Origin: JBGOTP01 sp041476545 | GTDB taxonomy: Bacteria; Acidobacteriota; Vicinamibacteria; Vicinamibacterales; CAVVIG01 | Reading direction: 5' to 3' | Assembly: GCA_041476545.1 (NCBI GenBank) | Contig: JBGOTP010000128.1 | Coordinates: 1-12,745 of the forward strand | Length of the DNA stretch: 12,745 nt | Shown here: positions 6,284-12,745 of the stretch, one piece after another | How the letters are laid out: each line of letters opens with the position of its first letter | How positions within the stretch are numbered: position 1 is the stretch's first letter | Program-made: the position numbers and the translations under genes | Notes under the pieces: model-generated | What the model was told of the DNA's origin: nothing | What the model saw: the letters and a program-made list of their open reading frames with translations, nothing else | Databases searched by the model: none

Positions 6284-8017
6284 TCACCGCCACGGAATCC
6301 GTTGACCGAGCACCCGGCCCGGTCCGACGAGCGCCGGCGTCTGCTGGGCATAGCCGAGCGCGCGGAGCCGGGCTTTCGTCAGGGCGGCCAGCGTTCGGAA
6401 CGTCGGGTTGATGCCGGCCTTGGTTCGTGCCTCGCGAAGGGCGTGCGCCATCGCGAACGTGAACGCGCCGTACGAGGCCGTGCCTTCGCGATACTCGTAC
6501 GACAGTTCCTGCTCCCCGCACGCCTCGAGAATGACCGGCAGATACGCGCCCTTGTGGTCGAGCGCCTTTCGTTCGGCGTCGTAGCGGCGGTTTGCGAGCT
6601 GGCGGAGCGTCACGCCGCGGCCCAATCGGTACGCCGTTCCGCTCGCGCCCGCGAAGTCGGCGCTCAGGGACGCGTTGAGGGCGGACAGATCGCGCGCCTG
6701 CCATCGCTCGGCTTTCCAGACGAGCCCGCGATGCCGGATGTCGTCGGGCGGCGTAAGACCGCGCGGCCGCAGCCCGCCTTCGCGTGTCATGCCGCCGGAA
6801 TGGCAGCAGTCGAAGATCGCCACAAAGCGCGTGTCGTACGGCAACTGACTGTAGAACTCGAGGAACTGCTTGTCGCGAACGGCGTGTTCGAGGCTCCAGT
6901 CGAAGTCGTACGGCACGAGGCACTCGTCGAGGTGATCGACTTCACCCGTCGCGCCGTACGAGGGAATCTGCGCACCGTGCCCCGAGTAGAAGAGCACCCG
7001 CTCCGCCTCCTCCGGCACATCGTCGAGCAGCCAGTGGAACCGCTCAATCAGACTTGACGCCGTCGCGCGGTCGTTGAGGACGACCCGGATGTCTTCCGCG
7101 CGGAAGCCGCAGTCCTGAAGCACGCCGCTCATGAGAAACACGTCGTTGACGCACCCCTCCAGCCGGTTCGCCGGGTTGGGGTAGTCGTTGATGCCGACGA
7201 GCAGGGCGCGCTGGCGCGGACGTCTCGCCGCCGTGCGGAGTCGCTCGAACCCGCGTGTCACGCTGCGAGACGCCGCGCCCCCCGCGACATCGGGCCACAC
7301 GCGTCCCTGCGTGTTCGTGTGATTGAAGTAGTAGACCGGGTCGTGATTGAGGATGTCTCCAGGCTTGTCGAACGCCGTCTGGACCTCGGCGAAATTGGGG
7401 GCACTGATCCGAAGGTGCGCGGTGAGCACGTGGTCGTCCGGGTTGAACAGGTGATACCACTGGCGGACCTTCAGCGGCTCGATCCGGCCGGCGAAGCAAT
7501 CGCGCACGAACGGATTGCCGATCTGCGATCCGAACGTGATGAGCGTCTTGCCGCCCAGCCCGCCGGGATTGCGCCGCAGGGTGTCGTAGCAGACGAGCGA
7601 TCCAAGGCTGTGCGCGCAGATGACGGTGAACGCGCGCTCCTGAAGTTTCTTCAGCACGCGCTGGCGCAAGGCCGCGCGGAGCGCGTCTTCGGACGCCCAC
7701 TGCGCGATCATCCCGGCCGTCCAACGGATCTGGTCGGGCACGTCGAACAGGCCGCGGGTCGACGGGAACAGATCGCCCAGGCCGTGCACGAGGCCGCTGG
7801 CGAGCAGGCGGGCCAGCGCCGCCGCGTACACCTTGCCGTTGAGGGGCGCGTGATCGAAGAGATCGTCGTAGCGGAGAAAATCGAAGTCCAGCTCCAGGGC
7901 TGGACTCCAGCGGCGCAGGTTCGTCGAGATCGCGTCGGTCCATGCGGGCGCCAGCGCGGCATCCGCGTCGCCGTGTCCCACGCCGTGCACGCAGAGAATC
8001 GAGAGCTTCGTCGCCAT
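6284..8017 (-). CDS. alpha/beta hydrolase - metacaspase-like (C14) fusion
   Basis: This 577-residue protein has no signal peptide or membrane segment and is probably cytoplasmic. Residues about 5-235 form an alpha/beta hydrolase of lipase/esterase type: a first strand with HGVGHG (11-16, oxyanion region), the nucleophile elbow AHSLGS with S137, and FNPDDHVL with an Asp candidate (194/195). H225 or H233 may be the catalytic His. Residues about 268-530 form a caspase-like peptidase: ALLVGINDYP, LEGCVNDV, FYSGHGAQIPS with H347, then FDCCHSGG with C404/C405. C405 is the likely nucleophile and D403 the expected basic-P1 pocket residue of metacaspases. GAFTFAMAHAL (518-528) resembles the closing caspase helix. 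ATG 8017 has GAGAGG nine bases upstream; TTG 8026 would abut that site. It is 30 bases behind the C11 peptidase gene and surely in its operon. The substrates are unknown. Confidence 0.88.
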   Translation of the reverse strand: MATKLSILCVHGVGHGDADAALAPAWTDAISTNLRRWSPALELDFDFLRYDDLFDHAPLNGKVYAAALARLLASGLVHGLGDLFPSTRGLFDVPDQIRWTAGMIAQWASEDALRAALRQRVLKKLQERAFTVICAHSLGSLVCYDTLRRNPGGLGGKTLITFGSQIGNPFVRDCFAGRIEPLKVRQWYHLFNPDDHVLTAHLRISAPNFAEVQTAFDKPGDILNHDPVYYFNHTNTQGRVWPDVAGGAASRSVTRGFERLRTAARRPRQRALLVGINDYPNPANRLEGCVNDVFLMSGVLQDCGFRAEDIRVVLNDRATASSLIERFHWLLDDVPEEAERVLFYSGHGAQIPSYGATGEVDHLDECLVPYDFDWSLEHAVRDKQFLEFYSQLPYDTRFVAIFDCCHSGGMTREGGLRPRGLTPPDDIRHRGLVWKAERWQARDLSALNASLSADFAGASGTAYRLGRGVTLRQLANRRYDAERKALDHKGAYLPVILEACGEQELSYEYREGTASYGAFTFAMAHALREARTKAGINPTFRTLAALTKARLRALGYAQQTPALVGPGRVLGQRIPWR

Positions 8018-8047
8018 CAGACACAACCTCTCACGGCTGGCAGGGGC

Positions 8048-9262
8048 TCACCGCGTGCGCACGGCGTGCAGATACGCCCCGAGAAACGCGTCCCAGCCGG
8101 TCGCCCGGCTGAAGTCGAGGCCCGCGTACAGGGGCGATACCGTCTGCGTGGGAAAGTAGATCGCGACCCCGTGCGAGTCCTTCATGTCCGTCCCTTTGTG
8201 CCCCTGAGCCACGACGTAGCCGGACACGGCCGTGATGATCTCCTGACACCCATGCCCGATCGGCGTGCCCGGCATCGACGCCTTCAGGAGCGAACAGAAA
8301 TCGACAAGATCGATGTTGTCTTCAACCTCGTAGCTTTGCACCTGCGTGCGGGCCGCCAGGATGCGCTGCCGCGTTGCGACATCGTGCAGACCCGTTTGCA
8401 GGGCCGCCGTCAGGGCAGCGACAGCGGTGGCCAGCGGACCGATCTTCGACAAGTCGCCCGCCGACTGTGTGACCGAGTCGTGCGTGTACGAAGCGACGTA
8501 CTTGTCGACGATGAGCGCGCCGAGCTCGTGCGATGTCATCGCCGGTTTCTTCGTCACCTCCGCGAGGATCGTGCTGTACGGCCAGCCGTCGAGCGGCTCG
8601 GTCTGTTCCGACCCGACGATGAAGTCCGCGCTGTCGCGGACCTGATACGCGACCTCCGCCATGCTCATCAGGCAGGCGTCCATGCCGAACACATCGAGCT
8701 TGCGGCCGAGAAGTTTCTTCGTCTCGGCAAGGACCTTCTTCATCTCGAGGTTGTCGAGAAAGTCCTTGGCATCGTCGTCGAGCAGGATGGCGCGGGCCTG
8801 CGGATCGTGGGTCGCACTTTTGAGGACGCGTCGCACCGGCGCGTGGAAGAAGGCATGACGAGCCCGGCCGCCGGCCAGCCGGCGCAGGCGGCGGTGCCGT
8901 TCGTCCGCGTAGATGTCCGTGTCGTCCCAGCCCTGGCCGTGGTTCCACAGCACGAGCGCGTAGCGGTCGGCCGGGTAGTTCTTCACGCCCCACTTGATGA
9001 AGTCGACGAGGCGCCTCGGATCCCCGGTGTTGACCTTGCCGACCGTCGCGACCGCGTCGGCCACCACCGTGCCGCCCTTTCGCATGACGTAGCGTCTGGC
9101 CGCGTGTCCCGACGCGCGGTCGAACTGCGCGACGATGTTCAGCGACGGGTTGGACCCGACCTTCTTCATCTCCTTCAGGTCTTTCACGCCATTGGGATCG
9201 AGGTTGTTGTCGCCGGCCATATAGACCAGAAACGTCCACGGCCTTCGTGTCGGTATCGGCAT
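8048..9262 (-). CDS. clostripain-like C11 family cysteine peptidase
   Basis: This 404-residue protein is a clan-CD peptidase of the clostripain family, which usually cuts after Arg or Lys. The fold opens with RPWTFLVYMAGDNNLD (7-22). The catalytic His lies in WNHGQGW (H108) and the nucleophile in GMDACLM (C197). The family motif SEQTEPLDGWPYS follows at 218-230, and HGVAIYFP (364-371) marks the C-terminal part. An Arg-rich segment (about 121-147) lies between His and Cys, where related enzymes are cut during maturation. There is no signal peptide, unlike clostripain itself, so it is probably intracellular. ATG 9262 has GGGAGG at 9273-9268, five bases upstream; the frame runs a further 33 codons upstream without need. 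It is the first gene of the operon with the hydrolase-metacaspase fusion and is divergent from the endolysin-like gene. Confidence 0.9.
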   Translation of the reverse strand: MPIPTRRPWTFLVYMAGDNNLDPNGVKDLKEMKKVGSNPSLNIVAQFDRASGHAARRYVMRKGGTVVADAVATVGKVNTGDPRRLVDFIKWGVKNYPADRYALVLWNHGQGWDDTDIYADERHRRLRRLAGGRARHAFFHAPVRRVLKSATHDPQARAILLDDDAKDFLDNLEMKKVLAETKKLLGRKLDVFGMDACLMSMAEVAYQVRDSADFIVGSEQTEPLDGWPYSTILAEVTKKPAMTSHELGALIVDKYVASYTHDSVTQSAGDLSKIGPLATAVAALTAALQTGLHDVATRQRILAARTQVQSYEVEDNIDLVDFCSLLKASMPGTPIGHGCQEIITAVSGYVVAQGHKGTDMKDSHGVAIYFPTQTVSPLYAGLDFSRATGWDAFLGAYLHAVRTR

Positions 9263-9288
9263 GACATCCTCCCAGTTGAGTGCGTGAC

Positions 9289-9316
9289 TCTGAATCCTTC
9301 TCGCCATTGATGTCAA
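9289..9316 (-). promoter_or_regulatory. possible promoter of the two-peptidase operon
   Basis: The minus strand has a perfect -35 hexamer TTGACA at 9316-9311. The -10 region is weak: TTCAGA at 9294-9289 with a 16-base spacer. The position would give a leader of about 20 bases before ATG 9262, leaving room for the GGGAGG site. A strong -35 with a poor -10 would suit a promoter that needs an activator. Confidence 0.35.
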
Positions 9317-9356
9317 GTGCGTCGGGCGGAATCCCGTCGAATTCGTGCAGAACCCC

Positions 9357-9385
9357 TTCACTTCTGAAACCTGGCGGTGTATTGT
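9357..9385 (+). promoter_or_regulatory. possible promoter of the endolysin-like gene
   Basis: TTCACT (9357-9362) and TATTGT (9380-9385) are spaced by 17 bases and match the sigma-70 boxes at four of six positions each. Transcription would start about 20 bases before ATG 9412. Confidence 0.3.
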
Positions 9386-9411
9386 GACGCGCTCGTCAGA
9401 AGGAGGACGCG

Positions 9412-10227
9412 ATGGCCGGGGGAGTGCTGCGAAAGGGTGCGAGCGGCGACGCCGCCCGCCGACTGCAAGCGCGGCTGCAGGAGCTTGGCTTTCCGCCGGG
9501 TCGTATCGACGGCGACTTTGGCCCCGGCACCGAAGCCGCGGTCATGGCGTTCCAGCGGAGCGAAGGCCTGCCGCCGGATGGCGTGGTCGGACCACGGACG
9601 GCCGTCGCACTGGGGCTTGCCGATGTCGATCCCTCGACCTCCGTGTTTCCCGCCGTGACCGTCCCGGTGGTCTCGGAGATGTTCCCCGGCGCGCCGCTCG
9701 GTCACATCAAGCAGCATCTGCCAATCGTGTTGCAGGCGTTACGTGACACGCAGTTGACGAGCCGGCGGATGGTGCTGATGTCGCTCGCGACGATCCGCGC
9801 CGAGACGGCCGGGTTCGAACCCATCAACGAGTTCCCGTCGCGGTTCAACACGTCGCCGAACGGGCAGCCGTTCGATCTCTACGATCACCGGAAAGATCTG
9901 GGCAACCTGGGACCGCCCGACGGCGGCCAGTATCGCGGGCGTGGCTTCGTACAGCTCACCGGCCGGCACAACTACGCGATCTACGGACCGAAGGTCGGAC
10001 TCGGCGACCGGCTGCTCGCCGAGCCGGCTCTGGCCAACGAACCGAAAGTCGCCGCGGACCTGCTCGCGGTCTTTCTGAAGCAGCACGATTCGGCGATCGA
10101 ACACGCGCTGATGCTTGGTGATCTGCGCCATGCCCGCCAGCTCGTGAACGGCGGCAGCCACGGCATCACGGAATTCACGGAGGCGTACACAACAGGGGAC
10201 CGGCTGCTGCCGGGTGACTTGGGCTGA
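9412..10227 (+). CDS. endolysin-like protein: peptidoglycan-binding domain + GH19 catalytic domain
   Basis: This 271-residue protein starts with a PG_binding_1 domain (about 8-66: LRKGASGDAARRLQ, GRIDGDFGPGTEAAV, PPDGVVGPRT). A GH19-like lysozyme/chitinase domain follows (about 88-262). The catalytic acid candidate is E131 in IRAETAGFEPINE. The family block YDHRKDLGN (157-165) and GGQYRGRGFVQLTGRHNY (171-188) is clear; D158 stands where many relatives have Glu. The arrangement matches phage-type endolysins and bacterial cell-wall hydrolases that cut the glycan strand. No signal peptide is present, so it needs a holin-like route, a secretion system or cell lysis to reach the wall. ATG 9412 has AAGGAGG at 9400-9406, five bases upstream. 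It is divergent from the two-peptidase operon, and its end lies 12 bases from the end of the response-regulator gene. Confidence 0.87.
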   Translation: MAGGVLRKGASGDAARRLQARLQELGFPPGRIDGDFGPGTEAAVMAFQRSEGLPPDGVVGPRTAVALGLADVDPSTSVFPAVTVPVVSEMFPGAPLGHIKQHLPIVLQALRDTQLTSRRMVLMSLATIRAETAGFEPINEFPSRFNTSPNGQPFDLYDHRKDLGNLGPPDGGQYRGRGFVQLTGRHNYAIYGPKVGLGDRLLAEPALANEPKVAADLLAVFLKQHDSAIEHALMLGDLRHARQLVNGGSHGITEFTEAYTTGDRLLPGDLG

Positions 10228-10239
10228 GTTCCGTGACTG

Positions 10240-11073
10240 CTAGTTGATTTCCCGAATCCCGAGAATCGCGCGGATGACGGCGATGACCGGATGGCCGGGG
10301 TCCATGAACATCTGCGCGTTCAGGAACTCGTGAATAGTCAGCGTTGCCCCTGCCTGAATCCCCGCGCTTTCGAAGAGATGGGAGAGCGTCCGCCTGTCCT
10401 TGACGTTCAGCAGCGCTTCGATCGTCCACGTCCGATCGCGCTTCAGTTGCGCGCGCAGCATGCGCATGAAGTTGCGCGCGTTATGCGGAGGGATCCCGAC
10501 TACCTCGCAACTTGCGTTCAGCGTGCCCTCGCTCGTGTGGCAGCACGTGGCCCACTGCCAGGCATTGGTCAGGTCGCGCGGAGACTGGCATCCCATGAGA
10601 ATGAACCTCGCCAGGCGCTCGGCGGCCGACCCTGGTTCCATGGCGGCGACGCGAGATTCCCACGACTCTTTCAGCAGGCGCTGTGCCCGAGCGACCTGGC
10701 CGAGTTGCTCGATACCCTCCAGGGCGAGGGGTTGATCGATGACGTTGAGAGCGCCGATCTTCATGGCCAGAACGGCCATCTCGGTGTCCATGAAGGCACT
10801 GATGAGGATGAACGCCAGCCCGGGATGTTGCTCGCGCAATGCACGGGCGACGTCGGTGCCGAGCATATCGCCCAATCGCAGGTCGATGACCACCAGGTCG
10901 AACGGACGGGAGCCGGCCAGCGCCATGCCGGCCTCGCCGGAGTGCGCCACAACGACTGTGATTCCTTTCTCGCGAAGGAGCCGAGCGGCCGTCTCACAAA
11001 AATTCACGTCGTCGTCGATCAGAAGGATCGCGGCGACTTCGGGCGGCGCGGCGGTGGTGGTGGCAGCAGCCAT
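10240..11073 (-). CDS. response regulator with atypical receiver and uncharacterised C-terminal domain
   Basis: This 277-residue cytoplasmic protein has a receiver domain at about 14-130: the acidic cluster DDD (20-22), the phosphorylation site D64 in LVVIDLRLGD, and the Ser switch in FILISAF (S92). The near-invariant Lys of the beta5 KP motif is replaced by Gln 114 in VIDQPL. The C-terminal part (about 150-277) is not a familiar output domain. A stretch with CCHTSEGTL, CEVVGIPPHNARNFMRMLRA (about 177-208) looks like a helix-turn-helix and may bind DNA. No histidine kinase is encoded nearby, so the partner is an orphan problem. ATG 11073 has a weak GAGAG seven bases upstream. It converges with the endolysin-like gene and diverges from the RHS gene. 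Confidence 0.83.
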   Translation of the reverse strand: MAAATTTAAPPEVAAILLIDDDVNFCETAARLLREKGITVVVAHSGEAGMALAGSRPFDLVVIDLRLGDMLGTDVARALREQHPGLAFILISAFMDTEMAVLAMKIGALNVIDQPLALEGIEQLGQVARAQRLLKESWESRVAAMEPGSAAERLARFILMGCQSPRDLTNAWQWATCCHTSEGTLNASCEVVGIPPHNARNFMRMLRAQLKRDRTWTIEALLNVKDRRTLSHLFESAGIQAGATLTIHEFLNAQMFMDPGHPVIAVIRAILGIREIN

Positions 11074-11110
11074 CTGTTGACTCTCGTACGAATGATGCCA
11101 CAGGTGGCCG

Positions 11111-11138
11111 TTTCTTGCGGTGAAATATTCGCGAGAAA
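11111..11138. promoter_or_regulatory. inverted repeat upstream of the response regulator (possible operator)
   Basis: TTTCTTGCG (11111-11119) and CGCGAGAAA (11130-11138) form 9-base arms with one mismatch and a 10-base AT-rich spacer (GTGAAATATT). The centre-to-centre distance is about two helical turns. It lies 38-65 bases before the response-regulator start, in the divergent gap with the RHS gene. It could be an autoregulatory site. Evidence is structural only. Confidence 0.3.
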
Positions 11139-11265
11139 TTCCAGCAGATCTTGTCTATCGCGACGGCTGAATCTCAACTTACCATCAGCCCCTCGCGCTG
11201 ACCACGAATCGACGGTGAAGTGACCTGATCCCGAATGAACGTGTTGACGACGATGGTGCCACGAC

Positions 11266-12745
11266 ATGTTTAAAGATGAACGCGATCGCTCACGCAAATT
11301 GACCCGAGCACAACAGATCGCGCGGGCGATCGCCGTCGTGGCTGTTCTGGTGATTCCCGTAAGCGCCATTGCACAAGACGAATTCGGGCTTGGTGCAACG
11401 GGCGTCCAGCCAGGCCGCAGCTATATGAGCGAGCTGCCGTTCGAGCAGATCGATCTGTACAGCGGCAAGCGGACGCTGTCCTTCACCGACGTGGTGTTCC
11501 CGGGCCACGCGGGGATGGACCTGCGCTGGCAGCGGACGTATGGCTTGGACGCTCAGGTGTCGAGCGTTCCGACCTGGTCCGGGTGGAGCTTCGGACTTGC
11601 GGGTGTGCCGATGCAGATCTTCGACGACTGTTTCACGTCCAGCTGCCTGTCCGGGCCGGAGCCGCCGCGCCCCACCTTCCTCGCCGTCGACGGCATGGAG
11701 AAAGGGTACTATCCGGTCGGCGCGACGACCTACGCGCAGGTGGTGACAAGCCGGTTCTGGAAATACAACCGGGTCACGGGCGTCCTGGAGTTCCCGAACG
11801 GCTGGGTGGGACACTACAGCCCGATGTACAACCCGGCGACGGGCGACGTGTGGGACGTCGGGTCGCTCCTGACGGGCCTGGAGGATACGTTCGGCAACGC
11901 GATCCAGCTCGGCTACATTCTCCCCGATGGGGGACCACCTCGCGTTGCCACGATCTCGCAATTCCTGCCGGGTCAGACGCGCACCCTGTGGTTGCAGTAC
12001 AACAACGCGTTCCTGACCGGCGTGACCTTCCAGGGACGCACCTGGACGTATGTCTACGCTCAGACGGGCTTGACCGAGGTGAACCCGCCCGCGGGACCGG
12101 GGTGGCGGTTCGAGTACCAAAATAACACGGTCTGGCGCGTGACGACGCCGAGCGGCGGCCAGGTGACGTACGGCTTCGATCTGAAGGACCCACCCAATAC
12201 ACAGGGCACGCCGGTGAACGTGCTTGTCACCCGAACCACGGGAGGCCGTGGGATTGTGCCCGGCACCTGGAGTTTCGCGTACGACTGGTCGGACACGAGC
12301 ACCTTCGTGACGACGGTGACCGGTCCCACGACAACGGCGGTGCACGCGTTTTATGCGCAATCCGCTCCCGTGACCGGTCATGCCAAGGACCTGACGGTCT
12401 CCGCCGGTGGGACCACGCTGCGGAGCGAGCACTTCACCTGGGTGGAGGGGCCGCAGTTCGCGACGCCGCCGGCGGGCGGCGGGGCCGCGTCCGTTAGGAG
12501 CGCGCTCTTGAGTGCGCACACCGTGACACAGGACGGGCAGACGTTCACGACGGAGCAGAGCTACAGCGCGAATGACTACGCCGACGACGGCCAACCGAAT
12601 CACATCGTCCAGTCGGGCGGGATCCCGCGCACGATCGATCGCAGTTATCGTCACACGTTCGACGTGTATCGCATCGGTGCACTGGCGTCGGAAACGGTGA
12701 CGGTTGGCGGTCAGTCGTCTACGTCCTCCTACGATTACGATGGCA
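11266..12745 (+). CDS. exported RHS-family protein, N-terminal part (runs off the window)
   Basis: The frame is open from ATG 11266 to the window end, giving 493 codons without a stop. The N-terminus carries a basic region (KDERDRSRKLTR), a hydrophobic stretch (AIAVVAVLVIPVSAIA) and a likely signal cleavage after AIA at residue 36, so the protein is exported. Residues about 50-92 (GRSYMSELPFEQIDLYSG, LRWQRTYG) are the opening typical of RHS/YD-repeat proteins of environmental bacteria. Beta-rich repeats such as WTYVYAQTGLTEVNPPAGP and SYDYDG follow. Such proteins form large hollow shells that may carry a toxin or adhesive tip, but that C-terminal part lies outside the window. There is no clear Shine-Dalgarno before the ATG, and an in-frame stop at 11245 excludes a longer start. 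A palindromic element interrupts the coding sequence at residues 410-418. Confidence 0.82.
   Translation, partial: MFKDERDRSRKLTRAQQIARAIAVVAVLVIPVSAIAQDEFGLGATGVQPGRSYMSELPFEQIDLYSGKRTLSFTDVVFPGHAGMDLRWQRTYGLDAQVSSVPTWSGWSFGLAGVPMQIFDDCFTSSCLSGPEPPRPTFLAVDGMEKGYYPVGATTYAQVVTSRFWKYNRVTGVLEFPNGWVGHYSPMYNPATGDVWDVGSLLTGLEDTFGNAIQLGYILPDGGPPRVATISQFLPGQTRTLWLQYNNAFLTGVTFQGRTWTYVYAQTGLTEVNPPAGPGWRFEYQNNTVWRVTTPSGGQVTYGFDLKDPPNTQGTPVNVLVTRTTGGRGIVPGTWSFAYDWSDTSTFVTTVTGPTTTAVHAFYAQSAPVTGHAKDLTVSAGGTTLRSEHFTWVEGPQFATPPAGGGAASVRSALLSAHTVTQDGQTFTTEQSYSANDYADDGQPNHIVQSGGIPRTIDRSYRHTFDVYRIGALASETVTVGGQSSTSSYDYDG
12493..12518. repeat. palindromic element inside the RHS coding frame
   Basis: GTTAGGAGCGCGCTCTTGAG followed by TGCGCA forms a hairpin: GCGCGCT (12500-12506) pairs with AGTGCGC (12511-12517) through one G-T pair and a CTTG loop. 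The layout (TAGG, GC-rich arm, CTT loop, complementary arm) recalls the element at 1841-1873. It is read in frame as VRSALLSAH. Confidence 0.5.

Noticed and set aside
6204..6923. N-terminal extension of the cupin frame on the minus strand
   Set aside because: The extension lies inside the hydrolase-metacaspase gene in another frame, is Arg/Ala-rich, and would bury the signal peptide and the AAGGAG site.
7319..9310. 663-codon open frame on the plus strand antisense to the C11 and hydrolase-metacaspase genes
   Set aside because: It is highly Arg/Val/His-rich with no recognisable domain, and lies opposite two genes with intact catalytic motifs. Long antisense frames are expected in high-GC DNA with strong third-position bias.
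9412..10227. Prophage or prophage remnant around the endolysin-like gene
   Set aside because: No holin, tail, integrase or terminase gene is present and the flanking genes are not phage-like; only the endolysin itself hints at phage origin.

Overview
The window reads as chromosomal DNA of a high-GC soil or environmental bacterium, most probably an Acidobacteriota member of the Vicinamibacteria type. The best pointers are a secreted protein of the VWFA-related acidobacterial family (TIGR03436 type), a long RHS-type surface protein with the N-terminus common in that group, several exported proteins with Ala/Gly/Pro-rich tails, and dispersed palindromic repeats between genes. No rRNA, tRNA, CRISPR array, transposase or integrase was seen. 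No gap between genes exceeds about 200 bases.

Layout. (1) 1-159: C-terminus of a small membrane protein. (2) 297-1832 (+): cobalamin-binding-type radical SAM protein. (3) 1882-5033 (-): an operon of a signal-peptide-bearing HpcH/HpaI-type aldolase followed by a VWFA-related secreted protein, joined by a GTGA stop/start overlap. (4) 5188-5472 (+): small dimeric alpha-beta-barrel-like protein, then 5604-6203 (-) an exported cupin. The convergent gap between them holds an octamer tandem repeat and a large CACGAAG hairpin. (5) 6284-9262 (-): two genes 30 bases apart, a clostripain-like C11 peptidase followed by a fusion of an alpha/beta hydrolase with a metacaspase-like C14 peptidase. (6) 9412-10227 (+): endolysin-like protein (peptidoglycan-binding domain plus GH19 catalytic domain) without a signal peptide, divergent from the peptidase operon. 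(7) 10240-11073 (-): response regulator with an atypical receiver (Gln in place of the conserved Lys). (8) 11266 to the end (+): exported RHS-family protein, cut by the window edge.

The most interesting part is 6284-10227. Two clan-CD cysteine peptidases, both of families that usually cut after basic residues, share a tight operon. One carries a lipase-like hydrolase domain at its N-terminus, and the other has an Arg-rich loop between its catalytic His and Cys that could be a cleavage or activation site. Beside them lies a leaderless wall hydrolase. A regulated cell-death, lysis or defence module is a plausible inference, but nothing in the sequence proves it.

Many starts were set by Shine-Dalgarno sequences. 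Several open frames extend further upstream, but the starts given here have good ribosome binding sites and put signal peptides or domain starts at the N-terminus.
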